From assembly GCA_036417435.1 (NCBI GenBank), contig CM070901.1, positions 52,421,001-52,485,000 on the forward strand: DNA of 64,000 bases, read 5' to 3'. The notes beneath the pieces are model-generated. The model had not been told where the DNA came from and ran no database searches. It saw nothing but the letters and a program-made list of their open reading frames with translations. Below, one piece after another: positions 21,451 through 33,580 of the stretch. How positions within the stretch are numbered: position 1 is the stretch's first letter; every line of letters starts with the position of its first letter. Source of the stretch: Inia geoffrensis. Taxonomy: Eukaryota; Chordata; Mammalia; Artiodactyla; Iniidae. Both the position numbers and the translations under genes were made by a program.

Positions 21451-23440
21451 AGGTACCTGGGGCACCAAGTTTAAGGAGGTGCTACTCTTAGGTTTGTGGA
21501 AGAGTGCTCTTAAATTTTGTGCCATGGGGGCCCTGCCTGCCTTACCCTAGGCCTGGCCCTCTGTTCAGGAGAAGCATTAGAGAAGTCTTCTGGAAGGAGG
21601 CATTAAGTATGCAAAAATGAGCAGGAAGTAGTTTTCCAGGGGTCTCTTAGAGAGAAAGTTGTTTCAGGCAGAGGGAAGAGCATAAACAAAGCAGAGGTGC
21701 TAGAAATATTATGATGTGGGTAAAGAATTACCCACTCGTGGAGGTGTGAGGAGCATAAAATTAAATGTGGAGAGTTGGGAGACATGAGAGAGACAGGGAA
21801 CAGAACATGGTGGGGTGGGGTCTTGTCAGCCATTTTAAGGAACTTGGAGTTTATCCTACTCCTATGGGAGCAGGAGAGTAGCACGGTCTATTTGTGCTTC
21901 AGACAACATCCTGGTCAACCTCTGCGCTATCCAATTCATAGATATTATGAACCACAAACGCAAGCCACATTTGTAACTTTAAATTTGGTATTAGCCACAT
22001 TAAAAAAGGAAGAGGAAAAGGAAAAACTAATTTGAATATTTTGTTTGACTTGACATATTCAAATATAATCATTTCGATGTGTAATCAATATTAAACAATA
22101 TTAATGAGATATTTTATATTCCTTTTTATTGTACTGAATCCTCAAAATCCAGTGTGTAATTCATGCTTTTAGCACATCTCAATTCTGTCAAGCCACATTT
22201 CGAGTGCTCAGTAGCCACATGTGGCTAATGCTGCAATATTGAACAATGCATGTCTAGAGGATGGAATCTAGATGGTAAAAAACCAAGGCAGCCTTTTACA
22301 AGGTTCAGGGGAAGATGATAAATTTCTAATCCAGGGTGTTGGTAATGAGAATGGAGAGAAGGTGATAGTCAAGTGACTTAGCTTTTCCTAGCTTCTTTGT
22401 CTGTGAAATCAGGATACAGTATTTACCTTCCTGGATGATTCAAAGATTCTCTGAGATGATGTTATATAAAGCACCAGCCCAGGCTGGCAGGGAAAGTATG
22501 CTCAGCCAGCATTCTCCCCACTACCCACACTGTTTGCTCTCTCCAGGAACAAGAATTGACATCTGACTTGGATAAGGTGGGGTTTAAAGCACTGGAATGG
22601 CACAGTATCAAGCATAGACTGCGGTTACTAAAAGAAATTATTGCATAGTAGCACCACTGTACCTTCCCAGGTGTCTCCCTTGATGCCATCCAAGTGAAGG
22701 AAAGTTAGTTCCTGACTGTCATGGGGTGGCCAGAAGAATACATGAAGCCAGTCCAGGACAGGCAGAAAAGCAGAATTGCTGACATTCCCAGCAGCAGCCA
22801 CTCTGACTCTCAGCAGCCAGCAGTTGGCAGTAGCTCCAGATGATTGAGAACTGAACAGGTTAATTGGAAGAGTATGAACTTTGTAGAGTGCCAGGCTAGC
22901 ATGGCTAAGTGCAAGAATGTTTCTCCCAAGCCCACCTTCCTTGCCTTAGGTTGATGTGCACATACTCTCTTGGGGGAATGCCCCCAGACAAACTCCTGTG
23001 AATAGATCAACAAATCCTATGTTCTTTGGAATTAAAAAAAAAAAAAAAAAAGCATTTCCAAGTAGGTGCAGGATACAGCCCTCCAGTTAGATTTGCTTGT
23101 ATTGAAGAAAGAGGCTGGGGATAAGAAAGAGGAAGATAGGTCATCCTCTACTGCATGAGAGCTCCATCTCCATGTGGGATGTCCAAAGAGTAAGACAGAG
23201 GCTGCAAATAAATCTCAGCTGCATTGAGACCCTTCTGATCACAGGAAAGTCCTGCCTACCTCATATTTCCAGCAAGGTAACTTTTGGATGAATACTTGTT
23301 CATTTTCAAAATGATTATTTTGGTCAGCTCAAGTCACTGGGTGGGTGCTGTGCATTTTTAAATGTTACCAAGTAATTAATGCCTAGAACTGGAGAGAAGC
23401 ACAGCTCAGGTTCCCTTGGGTTCCCTCTGACTCGTGTTAA
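21451..23440. other. Intergenic; scattered old repeat fragments
   Basis: The block 21880-22260, with 'gccacatgtggctaatgctgcaatattgaacaatgcatg' type text, is a repetitive DNA-transposon-like motif I recognise but cannot name; 21710-21890 also looks repetitive. The rest is unassigned. A poly-A run lies at 23033-23051. No gene signature. Confidence 0.4.
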
Positions 23441-23449
23441 TTTACTTAT

Positions 23450-23856
23450 CTCTGTATTAGTCAGCGTAAGCCAACCGTTGTAACAAACAACCCCCAAATT
23501 CCACTGGCATAACATAACAAATGCTTGTTTGTGTAACAGTCTGATTTAGAGGAGCAGCTCCCCTGGACAGCTTTCGTCCAAGCAGAGGTCCAAGGACCCT
23601 TGTACCTTACACCTCGTGGCTCTAACCTTCAGTCCTCAAAATGCTTTCCTGCCTTCTCATAGCAGAGGAAAGAAAAAAGAGAATTGCAGTTGGGAGCATC
23701 CATGGGCCAGGCATGAGAGGAGGTACTCAATTCCTTTGTCCAGAGTTCAGGCACATGGCCACACTTAACTTCAGGAGGCTGGCAGATACAGACTAACTGT
23801 GTGTGAATGAGAAATAGGGAAAAGGTTTGCTGAACCTCCAGTCGGTCTTTGTCACA

Positions 23857-23860
<4 letters not shown>
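23450..23860. repeat. Old interspersed repeat, family not assigned
   Basis: 'gtattagtcagcgtaagcc', 'gttgtaacaaacaacccccaaa' and 'ggcacatggccacac' recall a common mammalian repeat. It runs into the TC microsatellite. Confidence 0.45.

Positions 23861-23861
<1 letters not shown>

Positions 23862-23932
<71 letters not shown>
23862..23932. repeat. (TC)n microsatellite
   Basis: About 35 uninterrupted dinucleotide units. Translation of the opposite strand gives only alternating Arg/Glu. Confidence 0.97.
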
Positions 23933-23933
<1 letters not shown>

Positions 23934-24431
23934 GGTCTCTGTCTCTTTCTATGATGAGAATAAAATGGACTGTTTTGGGCTCTGACTTGACCCTGGAGGT
24001 CTGAGAGTCAGGAGACTGCAAGAGGTCTGAGAGTCAGGGCAACATTAATTAGAGGGAGATGTTCTGTAGTTTCAAGGTGATTATTAATCAGCATAGTCAT
24101 AGTCAAAAAGTTGTAATGCCAAATGAAATTTTTTCTCTCTGTATTCCAGACCTATTTCATCAGTTTCGGAGCCAAAGAAAGGAAAGGTGCTGCAACCAGA
24201 GTGCCAACAGAGTGGAGGGCTAGTCTAGTCTTCCATCACTAACTGGCACCATGTTGTCATCCCTGGCTCTAGGTACTTTTGCCGTAAGCATCTTTGCCGC
24301 AAGCATTTTCACCACATGATTAATTGTCAGTAAGGCAATTTTGCTATGAAAGATAAAATAACTGGTTGACAATTTTTGGTTTGACAGTTTGGTTTCAACT
24401 GATTGAAGTGAGTTAGTATTTCTTCCAGTTA

Positions 24432-24731
24432 GTGACTTTACTGATAGGTTTATCCAACTGTCAAATGACAATGATTCACCCCCAAAAGTTGGTTTCTTAT
24501 TTTGAAACACACTACACTGGAGGAGAAAGAAGCCAAGGGCCCCGAAGATGCAGGGTTGAGCCTACACTTCTTCCCATAGAACTTTGGAAAGTCTATGAAG
24601 GTACAACTGACAAGATGCAAACAACAAACAATAGTGCAGAGTCTTTCACAAAACAATACAAAGCTCGGTTACCAACATGTATCCTGGTATTTGGAAATGG
24701 TTACCTCTTCTTAAAGAAGGAAGAAATTTAA
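24432..24731 (+). pseudogene. Remnant of MULE-type transposase, C-terminal part
   Basis: A 99-codon open frame inside the inverted-repeat element. The segment YFETHYTGG, then EPTLLPIELWKVYEGT, then QTTNNSAESF, has the order and spacing of the conserved C-terminal motif of vertebrate MULE transposase-like proteins (TYIG, FPIELWNVYERT, RTNNSVEGWH). These proteins cut and paste DNA with a DDE catalytic domain that lies upstream and is not present here. The frame begins with an ATG by chance, and the remainder of the protein is missing, so this is a fossil. Confidence 0.65.
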
Positions 24732-24779
24732 ATGAAAAAAAGTGCAATGCTGAATGAGGGGACAAATCAACAAGAAAAA

Positions 24780-24832
24780 ATAAAAAAATATATATATATA
24801 TATACATTATATATATAGTATATATATATAAA
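24780..24832. repeat. (TA)n-rich tract
   Basis: Imperfect TA repeats inside the MULE relic. Confidence 0.9.
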
Positions 24833-25343
24833 CTATGAATGAAAGACTTGGAAGACAAGTGCTTAGGTACAACCCACAAAATAAAATCAATTATTTGTAC
24901 AGCATTGCCCTGAATCTACACCCATTTAAAATATATTCAAATACTTTCTATTTTGCAATAAAGTCTTTTTAATTTTGCAGTTCATTTTTCATGTTTCATT
25001 ATGTCCTTTTATATTTTGTTATTTTATCTTTTACAACAGAATCACCTTAAGGCCAATTAGTTATGTGGTGAAAACGTTTGTGGCAAAAATGCTTGCGGCA
25101 AAGATGTTTATGGCGAAAATACACTACATGATCACCCATGGCCCCTACTTGCCAGCCAAGCTTAGTGGATCTTTTGTGGTGGTACTATGGCAGCAGAGTA
25201 TTTTCTTTTTTGCTTTAAAAACCAACCCTGAATGTCTAGAATAAGCAACTATACCTGCAAGGGCGTGGAGATTTCACTCTGGTCAAGAACCCTTCCTCCT
25301 AAAGCTTCTGCTTGCAACTTCTCATCTAAGAATCCACTGATAC

Positions 25344-25551
25344 GGGCTTCCCTGGTGGCGCAGTGGTTGAGAGTCCGCCTGCCGATGCAGGGGATACGGG
25401 TTTGTGCCCCGGTCTGGGAAGATCCCACATGCCGCGGAGCGGCTGGGCCCGTGAGCCATGGCCGCTGAGCCTGCACGTCCGGAGCCTGTGCTCCGCAACG
25501 GGAGAGGCCACAACAGTGAGAGGCCCGCATACCGCAAAAAAAAAAAAAAAA
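25344..25551 (+). mobile_element. CHR-type SINE
   Basis: Full element from GGGCTTCCCTGGTGGCGCAG to the A-tail. A perfect 16-bp target-site duplication, aagaatccactgatac, lies at 25328-25343 and 25552-25567. Frames of 75-106 residues on both strands derive from it. Confidence 0.95.
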
Positions 25552-25569
25552 AAGAATCCACTGATACAA

Positions 25570-26099
25570 AAAGTAGTTTTAGGAAGCTGACTTTCAAAAT
25601 GCACTTTTGGACATGGGTCAGTCATTGGCTCTCTGGCAATGAGAGCCCCATCACCGGTAGTAGGTGGAGTAGAGCTTGCCCCTGAAATGCTATATCAGTG
25701 CAATTGTTAAAATCAGGAAAATTTCTGTGCAATTGTTAAAACATTCACCAGCAATAGAATGATATGGGATGTCCACAGAAGAGGATACACGCCCTGCTGC
25801 AGTATTTCTCATGATTGAAGGGATAAGGAAAATATAATTATAAGGACCATGGAATTGGGTGGCTATTGCTGAGCACCATTTGATTTTTGAAAGATAAATA
25901 ATGACAGGCTCAGGTGACTAATCACCATTTCCAGACAAAATATGAAAACTAGAGGGCCTCCTTAGCTGCATTTAGGGAAACCCTGATCTCCTGCAACCAG
26001 AGTTCGTACCAAGAGAATAAAAAACTAGGCTCAGGACTTAATCATCAAAGTAGCAGAACTTCAGGTAGGATTGAATTCTCAGCCTTAGTAAGTTCCTAC
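25570..26099. other. Intergenic, nothing clear
   Basis: Possibly the beginning of the retroviral relic that follows; I see no LTR. A short direct repeat 'gtgcaattgttaaaa' occurs at about 25698 and 25727. Confidence 0.35.
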
Positions 26100-29000
26100 G
26101 CCAAATGCAGCGCCCTAATGGGGAAGGAGTGGGCTACTGAGACGTGTAATGGGCTAAGTAGATGTGGTTAAGGACCTTGACTTGCTGGGCCTTCAGAAGT
26201 CCCCTCCTCCCCTCTGCCTTGTTAGAAGACAGTATCCCTCCCTTTCCTTGAAAGCGATGCAGAGACCTCAAAGGAGGCATGCACCTCATGAAACAATGCT
26301 TGCCTGCTTCAGGGTTAGTCCCACCACCCCTCTTGGCAACCAATTCAATAAGGAAGACTGAATCTCAGTAAACCAGTCTAGAGATGTGATAAGCCTGCTA
26401 TGGAGGGAGAGAGGGTATACACCAAAGGAGCTGCAAGGCATGGCTAATTGGTACTTGTAGTAGCTGGTAGTATATGCATGGGACTGAACCCTGGAGTCCT
26501 GGATCAAGAGGGACAGAACATAAGGTTAGATAATCAAGAGTTTATCAACACGGGAACAGTCTTCTTTTTATATGATTCGACACAATTGCAAAGACCCAAG
26601 AGATGATACTGATCTATTGCTAGAAGGGCTTTAGAATCTGGAAAAAGCCAAGGCCACGTATTGTGAAGTAGAAATGCTAGAACTTCCATGGAGTATGGTG
26701 AAGGAATAGATCAAAAGTTTCAAAGAAGTTGGCACACTGGACCACATATACTACATAAGGCTGGAAACGCACCAGTTGAATATGTTCCATGGGAGGGCCT
26801 GAAGGACACTCCAAATGTCACACCGATAAGGAATACCCTGGTGAAAGTTGGATCAGCTTAGTCATCATGACAGTTCTCTGTAGATCAAGGCTGATGATAG
26901 GAGAGGCTAGTATAGAATTGGGCTTCCTAATAGCCTGATTATATCCCCAAAAGCAAAGGTTCATTGGTGGCACTCAAACCCTCAGAAGCAAGGTAGTTGC
27001 AATTATTGTAATGAAGCAAGGTGGCCATAGATACCACATTATGTGGCAAAATCCAAGGGTCTTTGGGTTGGGCTGGAGAGGAAATTTAACCTCCAAAGAG
27101 GTATGGAGATATTAATGGGAACTTGGTGTTTTTGGAGGCAAGTTAGGGGACAATTAGGCAAAGGGGATACTTCTTAGTTTATACAAGCAAAAAGTATCAA
27201 GGATGGATGATAAGAAGAGATGGGGGAAACCTCTCAAGTTAAAATTCTCGTTACTTTGTTAAGTTTCCAAACTTGAGTCAGTTCTCAGAACCAGAACACG
27301 GAGGGCAGAAAGAGATGCTGGTTTCCTATGAAAAGGGATCCTGTGATTGTATTCAGTTGGAATTCCTCTAGTCCTTCTCCCAGAGACTACAGCTATTTAC
27401 TAAGTGACATGCATTTGGTAAAAGGGAATACCCAAAGTCTGCAATATGCCAAAATAGCCTTCCTGTTAGAGTTGAAACTAGGGATCAATTTGGGGAGTGT
27501 TGCCATACACTGGTGCTGTATGCACCAGGAAATAAATGAAATTCTGGAATCCTTGGTCTGGCTCACAGTGGGTCAACAGGGTTCAAGGACACACCTGATG
27601 GTCATTTGCTGGTAAAAATTGAAATAGACATGCTTGTTATTTGGCAGAAACACTTGGATTTAGTATTTGTTCCTTAATCTGTGGAGTAAGAAATGTAGTA
27701 GTGAAAGCGGGATGGAAGTCTCTGCAACTTCCACCCAAGCCAAGAGTAAATAAAACAATAATATTGCAACGTGAGGAGAATAGTAAACATTAGTGCTACC
27801 TTCAAAGAGGTAAAGAATACAAGGGTGATGTTCTGTGATGAATCCCCATTTAATTCAATAGAATGTCCCATACAAAAATGGAATGAATTGCGACCAAATG
27901 ATGCACTACTGCAAATCAAGTAGTGGCCCCAAATGCAGCTGCTATGCCAGACGTGATTTTACTAAAGCAGATTCATATAGGCTCCAACACATATTAAGTG
28001 GCCGTTGATCTGGTGAATGCATTATTTTCCATCCCTGTGGGAAAAGAGGAGCAGACACAGTTCATATTTACGTGAGATGGACAAGAGCATACAAATATGG
28101 TCTTGTCTCACGTTATATTAACCCTTTGACTCTCTGTTATATTGCTAGAAGGGGTATGAAATGTCTGACATTCCACAGGACATCAAATTGGCCCATTATA
28201 CTGACAATGTCACGCTAATCAAACCAGATGAGAAAGAAGAAGCAAGTATGTTGGAAGCCTTGGCAAAACAGATGTGCTCTAGAGGGTGGAGATTAAAGCT
28301 TCAGAACCCCAGCACATTAATGAACTATTTAAGGATCCGAAGGTGTGAAGAAAGCTAGACCATCCTCTCCAAATTAAACAGCAAAATATTATATCTATCT
28401 TACACCTCCCACTACTAGGAAAGCATAAATTTTAGTAGCCTTTTCAAGTTCTAGAGGGAGCATACTGTGTACCTGGCAATACTGCTGACCCATTTACTGG
28501 GTAACACTAAAGCCTGTGAACTTTGAGTAGTGTCTCAAGCAGGAAAGCTCAGCAGAAGGACAAGCCTGCGCAGTGTTCTTGACACTTGAGTCATATGACC
28601 CAGGAGACCCTATAGGACTAACAGCATCTATGGTGGGCGAAGATAGTGTGTAGAGTTTATGGAAAGCTCCGATAGAAGAATCACAATGTGGACCTGTGGG
28701 GTTCTGAAGAAAGTCCCTACCATCTACAACAGAGGACTGTCACCATTAGAAAACAGTTACTGATGTGCTGCTTGGCTTTGGTGAATACAGAGCTTCTGAC
28801 TACGAGATACCAAGGACCTTGTGGCGAGAGTATCCATCATGAGCTGGGTTCAGTCAAAGCCACCAAGTCATAAGGTGGGGCTAGTCCTGCAGCAATCCAT
28901 TCTAAGATGGATATGGTACATCCAAGATTGGGAAATGTCAAAGCTGGAGAGCACAAGTAAGCCAATCAAGCAGGTGGCCCAGAGTCAAATGCCATCCATC

Positions 29001-29700
29001 AGTGTTGCATTAGTGTATCTCCGATAGCTCACATCTGTGACCTACTGGGAGGCCTTTATGACCACATAACAGAGAAGTAAAAAGGCCGGCCTTTATTTCT
29101 AGTGTGGTGGTGATGGATAGTGATGAGGGCATATCCTCTCAGTGGGAAGAATTTTGATGTTAGATGCGACTAGTCATCAACTCTGGGTAGAAACAGAAGT
29201 GGCCTGAAATAAAACTATAGATAAACTCATGGGCAGTAGTGAATGGCATGGTTGGTTGATCAAGGGCCTGAAAGGAGAAAGATTGGAAAATCGAAGACAA
29301 AGAGGCCTAGTAAAAAGGCATGTGGGTGAAAGTGGACAGGAAGTGTGAAGGTTTTTGAACTGCATGTTAACATTCAGCAGAGAACTTCTACTGTGGAAGA
29401 GGTACTAAAGAGTTAGAATGAGTTGGTCAGCTGGTGAAAGCCAGCATATGTCAGTAGTCACTCTGACGCTGGCACAATGGATGCATGAACTAAATAGTCC
29501 TGGGAACAAGTATGGAGGCTATGTGTGGTTTCCCATGCTGATCTGATTACTGCTGCTGCTGAATGGTCCTTGGAGGCAGCTGAGAACTTTGAACAAACGC
29601 TTTAGAGTACTGATTATTCTCACCTTTTTACTATGTTAGCTTTTGGAGGCATTTGTGTGCCCACAAATAATATTGAGACTGATAGGTTTTTCTATAGGCC
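26100..29700 (+). pseudogene. Decayed endogenous retrovirus, pol region
   Basis: Old retroviral pol sequence on the plus strand. Reverse-transcriptase motif A is readable at about 28001-28060 (AVDLVNALFSIPV, with the motif Asp at 28007-28009), followed by an in-frame TGA. Further on the catalytic box reads YTDN at 28197-28208 instead of a Tyr-x-Asp-Asp. A connection/RNase H-like stretch lies at 28690-29020 in two frames. Downstream text to about 29700 is probably pol 3' part. Stops and frameshifts are abundant and no LTRs were identified. Limits are approximate; class I is my best guess but not certain. Confidence 0.65.
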
Positions 29701-29919
29701 AATCTGACCCTGCAGTAAAACAATTTTCTCAGGTGCTTCCAGTAAGATCATTAAAAAAAAATTATTTTTCTTTCACAGGAGGCAACAAGAGCAAGAATGC
29801 ATCTTGATAGCAAAAGCAAGAACGTATAGGCTGAAGAAGAGTCATTAAGAATAAAGGGCATAGTAAGACTACGTTTGAAAATGATATGCCCTTGTAAATA
29901 GAAAATTTTAAGGAATCCT

Positions 29920-31110
29920 CCAAAAAAATTTAGAACTTATTAGTTCAGCAAGGTTTCAGGATATAAGATCAATATATGGAAATCAATTGTAGTTCTATAC
30001 ACAAACAATGAAAAATCCAGAAATGAAATTAAGGAAATAATCCCATTTATAATAGTATCAAGAAGGATAAAATATTTAGGAATTAATTTAGCAGAAGTCT
30101 GAGAATTTAAGACCAAAAAACTACCAAATATCATCAGAAGAAATTAAAGATTTAAATGGAAAGAAATGCCATCTTTATAAATCAGAAGATTTAATATTGT
30201 TAAGATGGCAATACTCCACAAATTGATTTACAGATTCATCCCAATCCCTATCAAATTTCAGCCACATTTTTTGCAGAAAATGACAAGTTGAACTTCAGAA
30301 ACCCCAGAATAGTAATAACATCTTGACAAAGAAAAAGTTGGAGGTCATACATTTCCTGATTTCCAAACTGACTACAAAGCTAGGCTAATAAATACAGTGT
30401 GGTAACTGGCATTAAGATAGACATACAGAGCAATCAAATGCAATTGAAGGTTTAGAAATCAAGCCATACATTTATGATCAATAAATTTTCAACACATGTG
30501 CTCAGACAATTCCAGGGGGGACAAATCTTTTGAACACACGTTGGGACAAGTGGATATACACATACCAAAGAATGAAGTTGGACCCCCTTCTCGAACTACA
30601 TACAAAAATTAACTCAAAATGGATCAGAGGTCTAAATGTAATAGCTACAACTAAAAGACTCTTAGAAGAAAACATAGCTGTAAATCTGTGTGACCTTAGA
30701 TTAGGCAATGGAGTTTTAGATCTGACACCAAAGCAACGAAAGAAAAGAATAGATAAATTGGACTTCATCAAAATTTTAAACTTTGTGCTTCAAAGGAACA
30801 CTTTCAAGAAAGTGAAAAGAAAATCATACATATTATATGATTCCATTTATGTGAAATGCTCAGAATAGGCAAATCTATAGAAACAGAAAAGAGATTAGTG
30901 ATTGCCAAGGGCTGGGGGTCAGGGAGGAATGCAGAGTGATGGCTAATGGATAAAGGATTTCTTTCTTGGGTCAGGCAGATGTTCTGGAATTAGAGAGTGG
31001 TGATTGATGCACAACTTTTTGAATAAGAACTACTGAACTGTACACTTTAGAGGGGTGAACTTTATGGTTTGTGTCTTATATCTCAATAAAATTCTTATTT
31101 GAAAATGAAA
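29920..31110 (+). mobile_element. Old L1 3' fragment (ORF2 C-terminus and 3' UTR)
   Basis: The 29940-30240 part is the end of the L1 reverse-transcriptase region ('tcaggatataagatcaata', 'ttctatacacaaacaatg'). 30530-30790 encodes an L1-like stretch (KQRKKRIDKLDFIKILNF). 30860-31100 is a 3' UTR of an old L1 subfamily ('gattgccaagggctggggg', ending 'atctcaataaaattcttatt'). It is truncated at its 5' end and full of stops. Confidence 0.8.
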
Positions 31111-31201
31111 AGAATGAAGGGCAGGAGGGTGGATCTGGAATGTGAACATTAGGCTGACTCATCACTGTGTCTAGGAATATGTGACTAGGCTCATTCTGCC
31201 T

Positions 31202-31215
31202 CCCCCCCCCCCCCC
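31202..31215. repeat. Poly-C run
   Basis: Fourteen consecutive C residues. Confidence 0.9.
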
Positions 31216-31820
31216 ATTTCTTAGAACATTCCCCCACCTTTCTGCCTATCCATGTCTTCTACTTCTACTATAACTGGAATAGAAACTCTGCCTCCCTCAT
31301 GTCTGTATCTAAAAATGTTATGGTAGTGCTATACCCTGGTTCCCCATCAAGGAATTCAACTAGGAATTGCCTGCAATCCAGTACTTACTAGTAGTGCGCT
31401 TAAGATGCGCCCTTTGAAAGAGACAGTCTAATGGGCATGTTAACTAGCCATCCTCTCTGATACTCCAAGCTCTATCACTCTAATAAGTTACAGCATCAGA
31501 AGCAATGTACCTGGGCCATGTGACCTAGGCAGGCACAGGCATTTTGGTGATGAGTGATGTTATTATATTCTCTGCTTTTTTAGAAGATCTATATAAGAAA
31601 TATCTGTTTGAATGGCTTATCTATGTCTGCCACAGAACTGTAATTGAAGACCTTTTCTATTATATTACCCAGTGACCCTGATATAATGGCCAAGATGATA
31701 AACTTCTCTGTTTCCAGGAAGAAGTCTGCTTTTGCAAGTGAGTAATATATTTCTTTTTCCTTTTTATTTCTCTTTCCTTCCCTTCCCTCTCCCCCAAACG
31801 TAGAAATTATCTAATGTAAT
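31216..31820. other. Intergenic, nothing recognised
   Basis: No gene or repeat signature seen. Confidence 0.4.
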
Positions 31821-31824
31821 ATCT

Positions 31825-32045
31825 ACTGTGAGCTTGCTCTACCCTTTATATGCTTTACCTTATTTTACCATCACAACATCCTATGTATGATATCCACAGT
31901 TATTGTCCCCCTTTTACAGATGTGCAAACTGAGGCTGAAAGAGATGAAATGACATATCCCGCCCCTCATAATTGTAAATGACAGAGATGGGATTTGAACC
32001 AAAGCAGCCTGACTCCAGAAAGCATGCTAAGTCCACCTTCTGCAT
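31825..32045 (-). repeat. MIR SINE (reverse orientation)
   Basis: 'cccccttttacagatgtgcaaactgaggct' followed by 'gggatttgaaccaaagcagcctgactcc' is the reverse complement of the MIR core and 5' half. Confidence 0.7.
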
Positions 32046-32900
32046 TCACTTAGCTGTATAGCCTCTCCCAAGTTTTATTCTCTAAGTCATCTGCAAAATT
32101 TTCGAATTAAGGGAGTGTACATACAAAATACATGTTTTTTTTTATTCCCCACACCTCCTATCTGAAAATGCTTGATAAATAACATTGATTGATTCATTCC
32201 TCCAAGTTTGAGATCCTTGGAAGAATGACCTTACATAAATTCTGGTGGCTGTTTTTATTAATGTTGCAAGGGTAGTAATCGTACAGGGCTGGAAGAGAGG
32301 AGAACAGAATTGAAAACACAAATAATTCATTCTATTTCTTAGATTAGGTGCCTAGAGGTGGCATGGTACCTTAGCAGTCTGAAGTTTGGGGCCTCTGGGT
32401 GCTTGCACATTGCTGCTGCGGATTTAATCATCTCGTCTGACGTATGTTTCTGTAGAGTGACGAGTACTCCCTGTCCCACTTATGAACAGATTTACTCTGA
32501 TGGGCTTGGGGGGAAAAGCCCTTTTCTCAGCCAGCATGATTCAGCTGGTCTGTGGGGCTGCTTACCTGTAAACACATTCACAAGCAAGCTAGCTCTCAGC
32601 CCACAGAATTTTGATTTAGTTAAGTTTCCTTTTTTCTTTCTCTCCTCTCTCCTCTCTTTGCTTAGACTATTGGTATACATAGGCACCTGCCTCCTAACTG
32701 GTTGAGAGATTAAAGACTAGGGGAGCACCAAGATTTTCATAAGTCAGGTCTGCACCTCCTGGCCAGACATCACTGACCTTTTGTTTCCTCAGCCCCTGTG
32801 CTTCCTAGGAGAAGGAAGCACAGGGGCTTTTTTTTTTTTTTTTTTTAAAGAGTCCTGAGAACTGCAGGAAGATAATAACAGGCATACTCTCTAAGAGTTT
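32046..32900. other. Intergenic, no gene recognised
   Basis: Mixed sequence with a poly-T run at 32829-32847, which may mark a small, unrecognised retrotransposed piece. Confidence 0.4.
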
Positions 32901-32904
32901 GCCC

Positions 32905-33055
32905 CTTCAAGTATGGTCTTCAGACCAGCAGCAGCAGCATTGCCAGGGAGCTTCTTAGAAGTGCAGAAAATCTGGCCTCCCACAGACCTGCTGAATTCAA
33001 ATTGCAGGTGAATCATACACACATTAAAGTTGGGAAGCCTTGATTGATTATAGAA
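32905..33055 (-). repeat. MER5-like hAT MITE (reverse)
   Basis: 'atggtcttcagaccagcagcagcagcat', 'gggagcttcttagaa' and 'acctgctgaattcaaattgcaggtg' match the reverse complement of the MER5 consensus. Confidence 0.7.
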
Positions 33056-33521
33056 CACTTCGCCCTCCAGGGGAGGAAGCATCTCCTCTAGCAAACAGAT
33101 CTCCCACGGCAGTGCCTTGTGTCTTGGACTGCATAACAAGGTGCTGGCATGGGGCTCAGGAGCTACAAATAAGGGCACCGGCCAGATGTAGTGTATGCCT
33201 TCAGTGGGGCTCTGCTACTGTCATTGCCCTCTTCTGCCCTCCGAGAAGGGAGGCACGCGTTACATGTTAAATCTTTCCCTCATAAATATGTAAATCATAT
33301 GGAGACCTGGAGTATTGCTTCCATAGTTATTAGAAGGTTCACAACAAATGTCAGCAGTGTCTCTTCCAGGGAGTGATCTGCTCCCTTTCTGTGCTCTCCA
33401 TCAAGACTTTGCACATCTCTACTAGAGAATGCACCACTCTGCTTTGTTTATGCATCCCCATCCCTCACATTATATTGTACAATTCTTCCTGGCCCAAAAG
33501 AATACATAAAAGAAGGAAAAA

Positions 33522-33580
33522 GGGAAGAAAGGAAGGAGGGAGGGAGGGAGGGAGGCAGGGAGGGAGGGAGGGAGGGAAGA
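33522..33580. repeat. (GGGA)n-rich tract
   Basis: Purine-rich GGGA/GGAA tetranucleotide array, interrupted by one GGCA. Confidence 0.95.

Larger units (their letters stand above)
24273..25122 (+). mobile_element. MuDR/MULE-type DNA transposon relic with long inverted repeats
   Basis: Ends at 24273-24364 and 25018-25122 are inverted copies over about 90 bp: the right end reads GTTATTTTATC then ATGTGGTGAAAA and ATGCTTGCGGCAAAG, and the left end gives the same in reverse complement (CTTTGCCGCAAGCATTTTC, CACCACAT, GATAAAATAAC). The terminal parts consist of 15-bp tandem units (ATGCTTGCGGCAAAG and variants), three in the right arm and two in the left. Between the ends lies a remnant of MULE transposase (24432-24731). 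The architecture recalls the mammalian Ricksha group of MuDR elements; the name is an inference. No clear 9-bp target duplication could be seen. Confidence 0.75.

Noticed and set aside
23629..24021. A 130-residue minus-strand frame with a long Arg/Glu repeat
   Set aside because: Produced by the (TC)n microsatellite; no supported gene.
24646..24879. A minus-strand frame with a hydrophobic Tyr/Ile-rich segment
   Set aside because: It comes from the (TA)n tract inside the MULE relic, antisense to the transposase remnant.
25249..25685. Overlapping frames of 75-106 residues on both strands
   Set aside because: They arise from the CHR SINE body, and the same peptides recur at 3478, 16342, 41817 and 53847, so they are repeat-derived.
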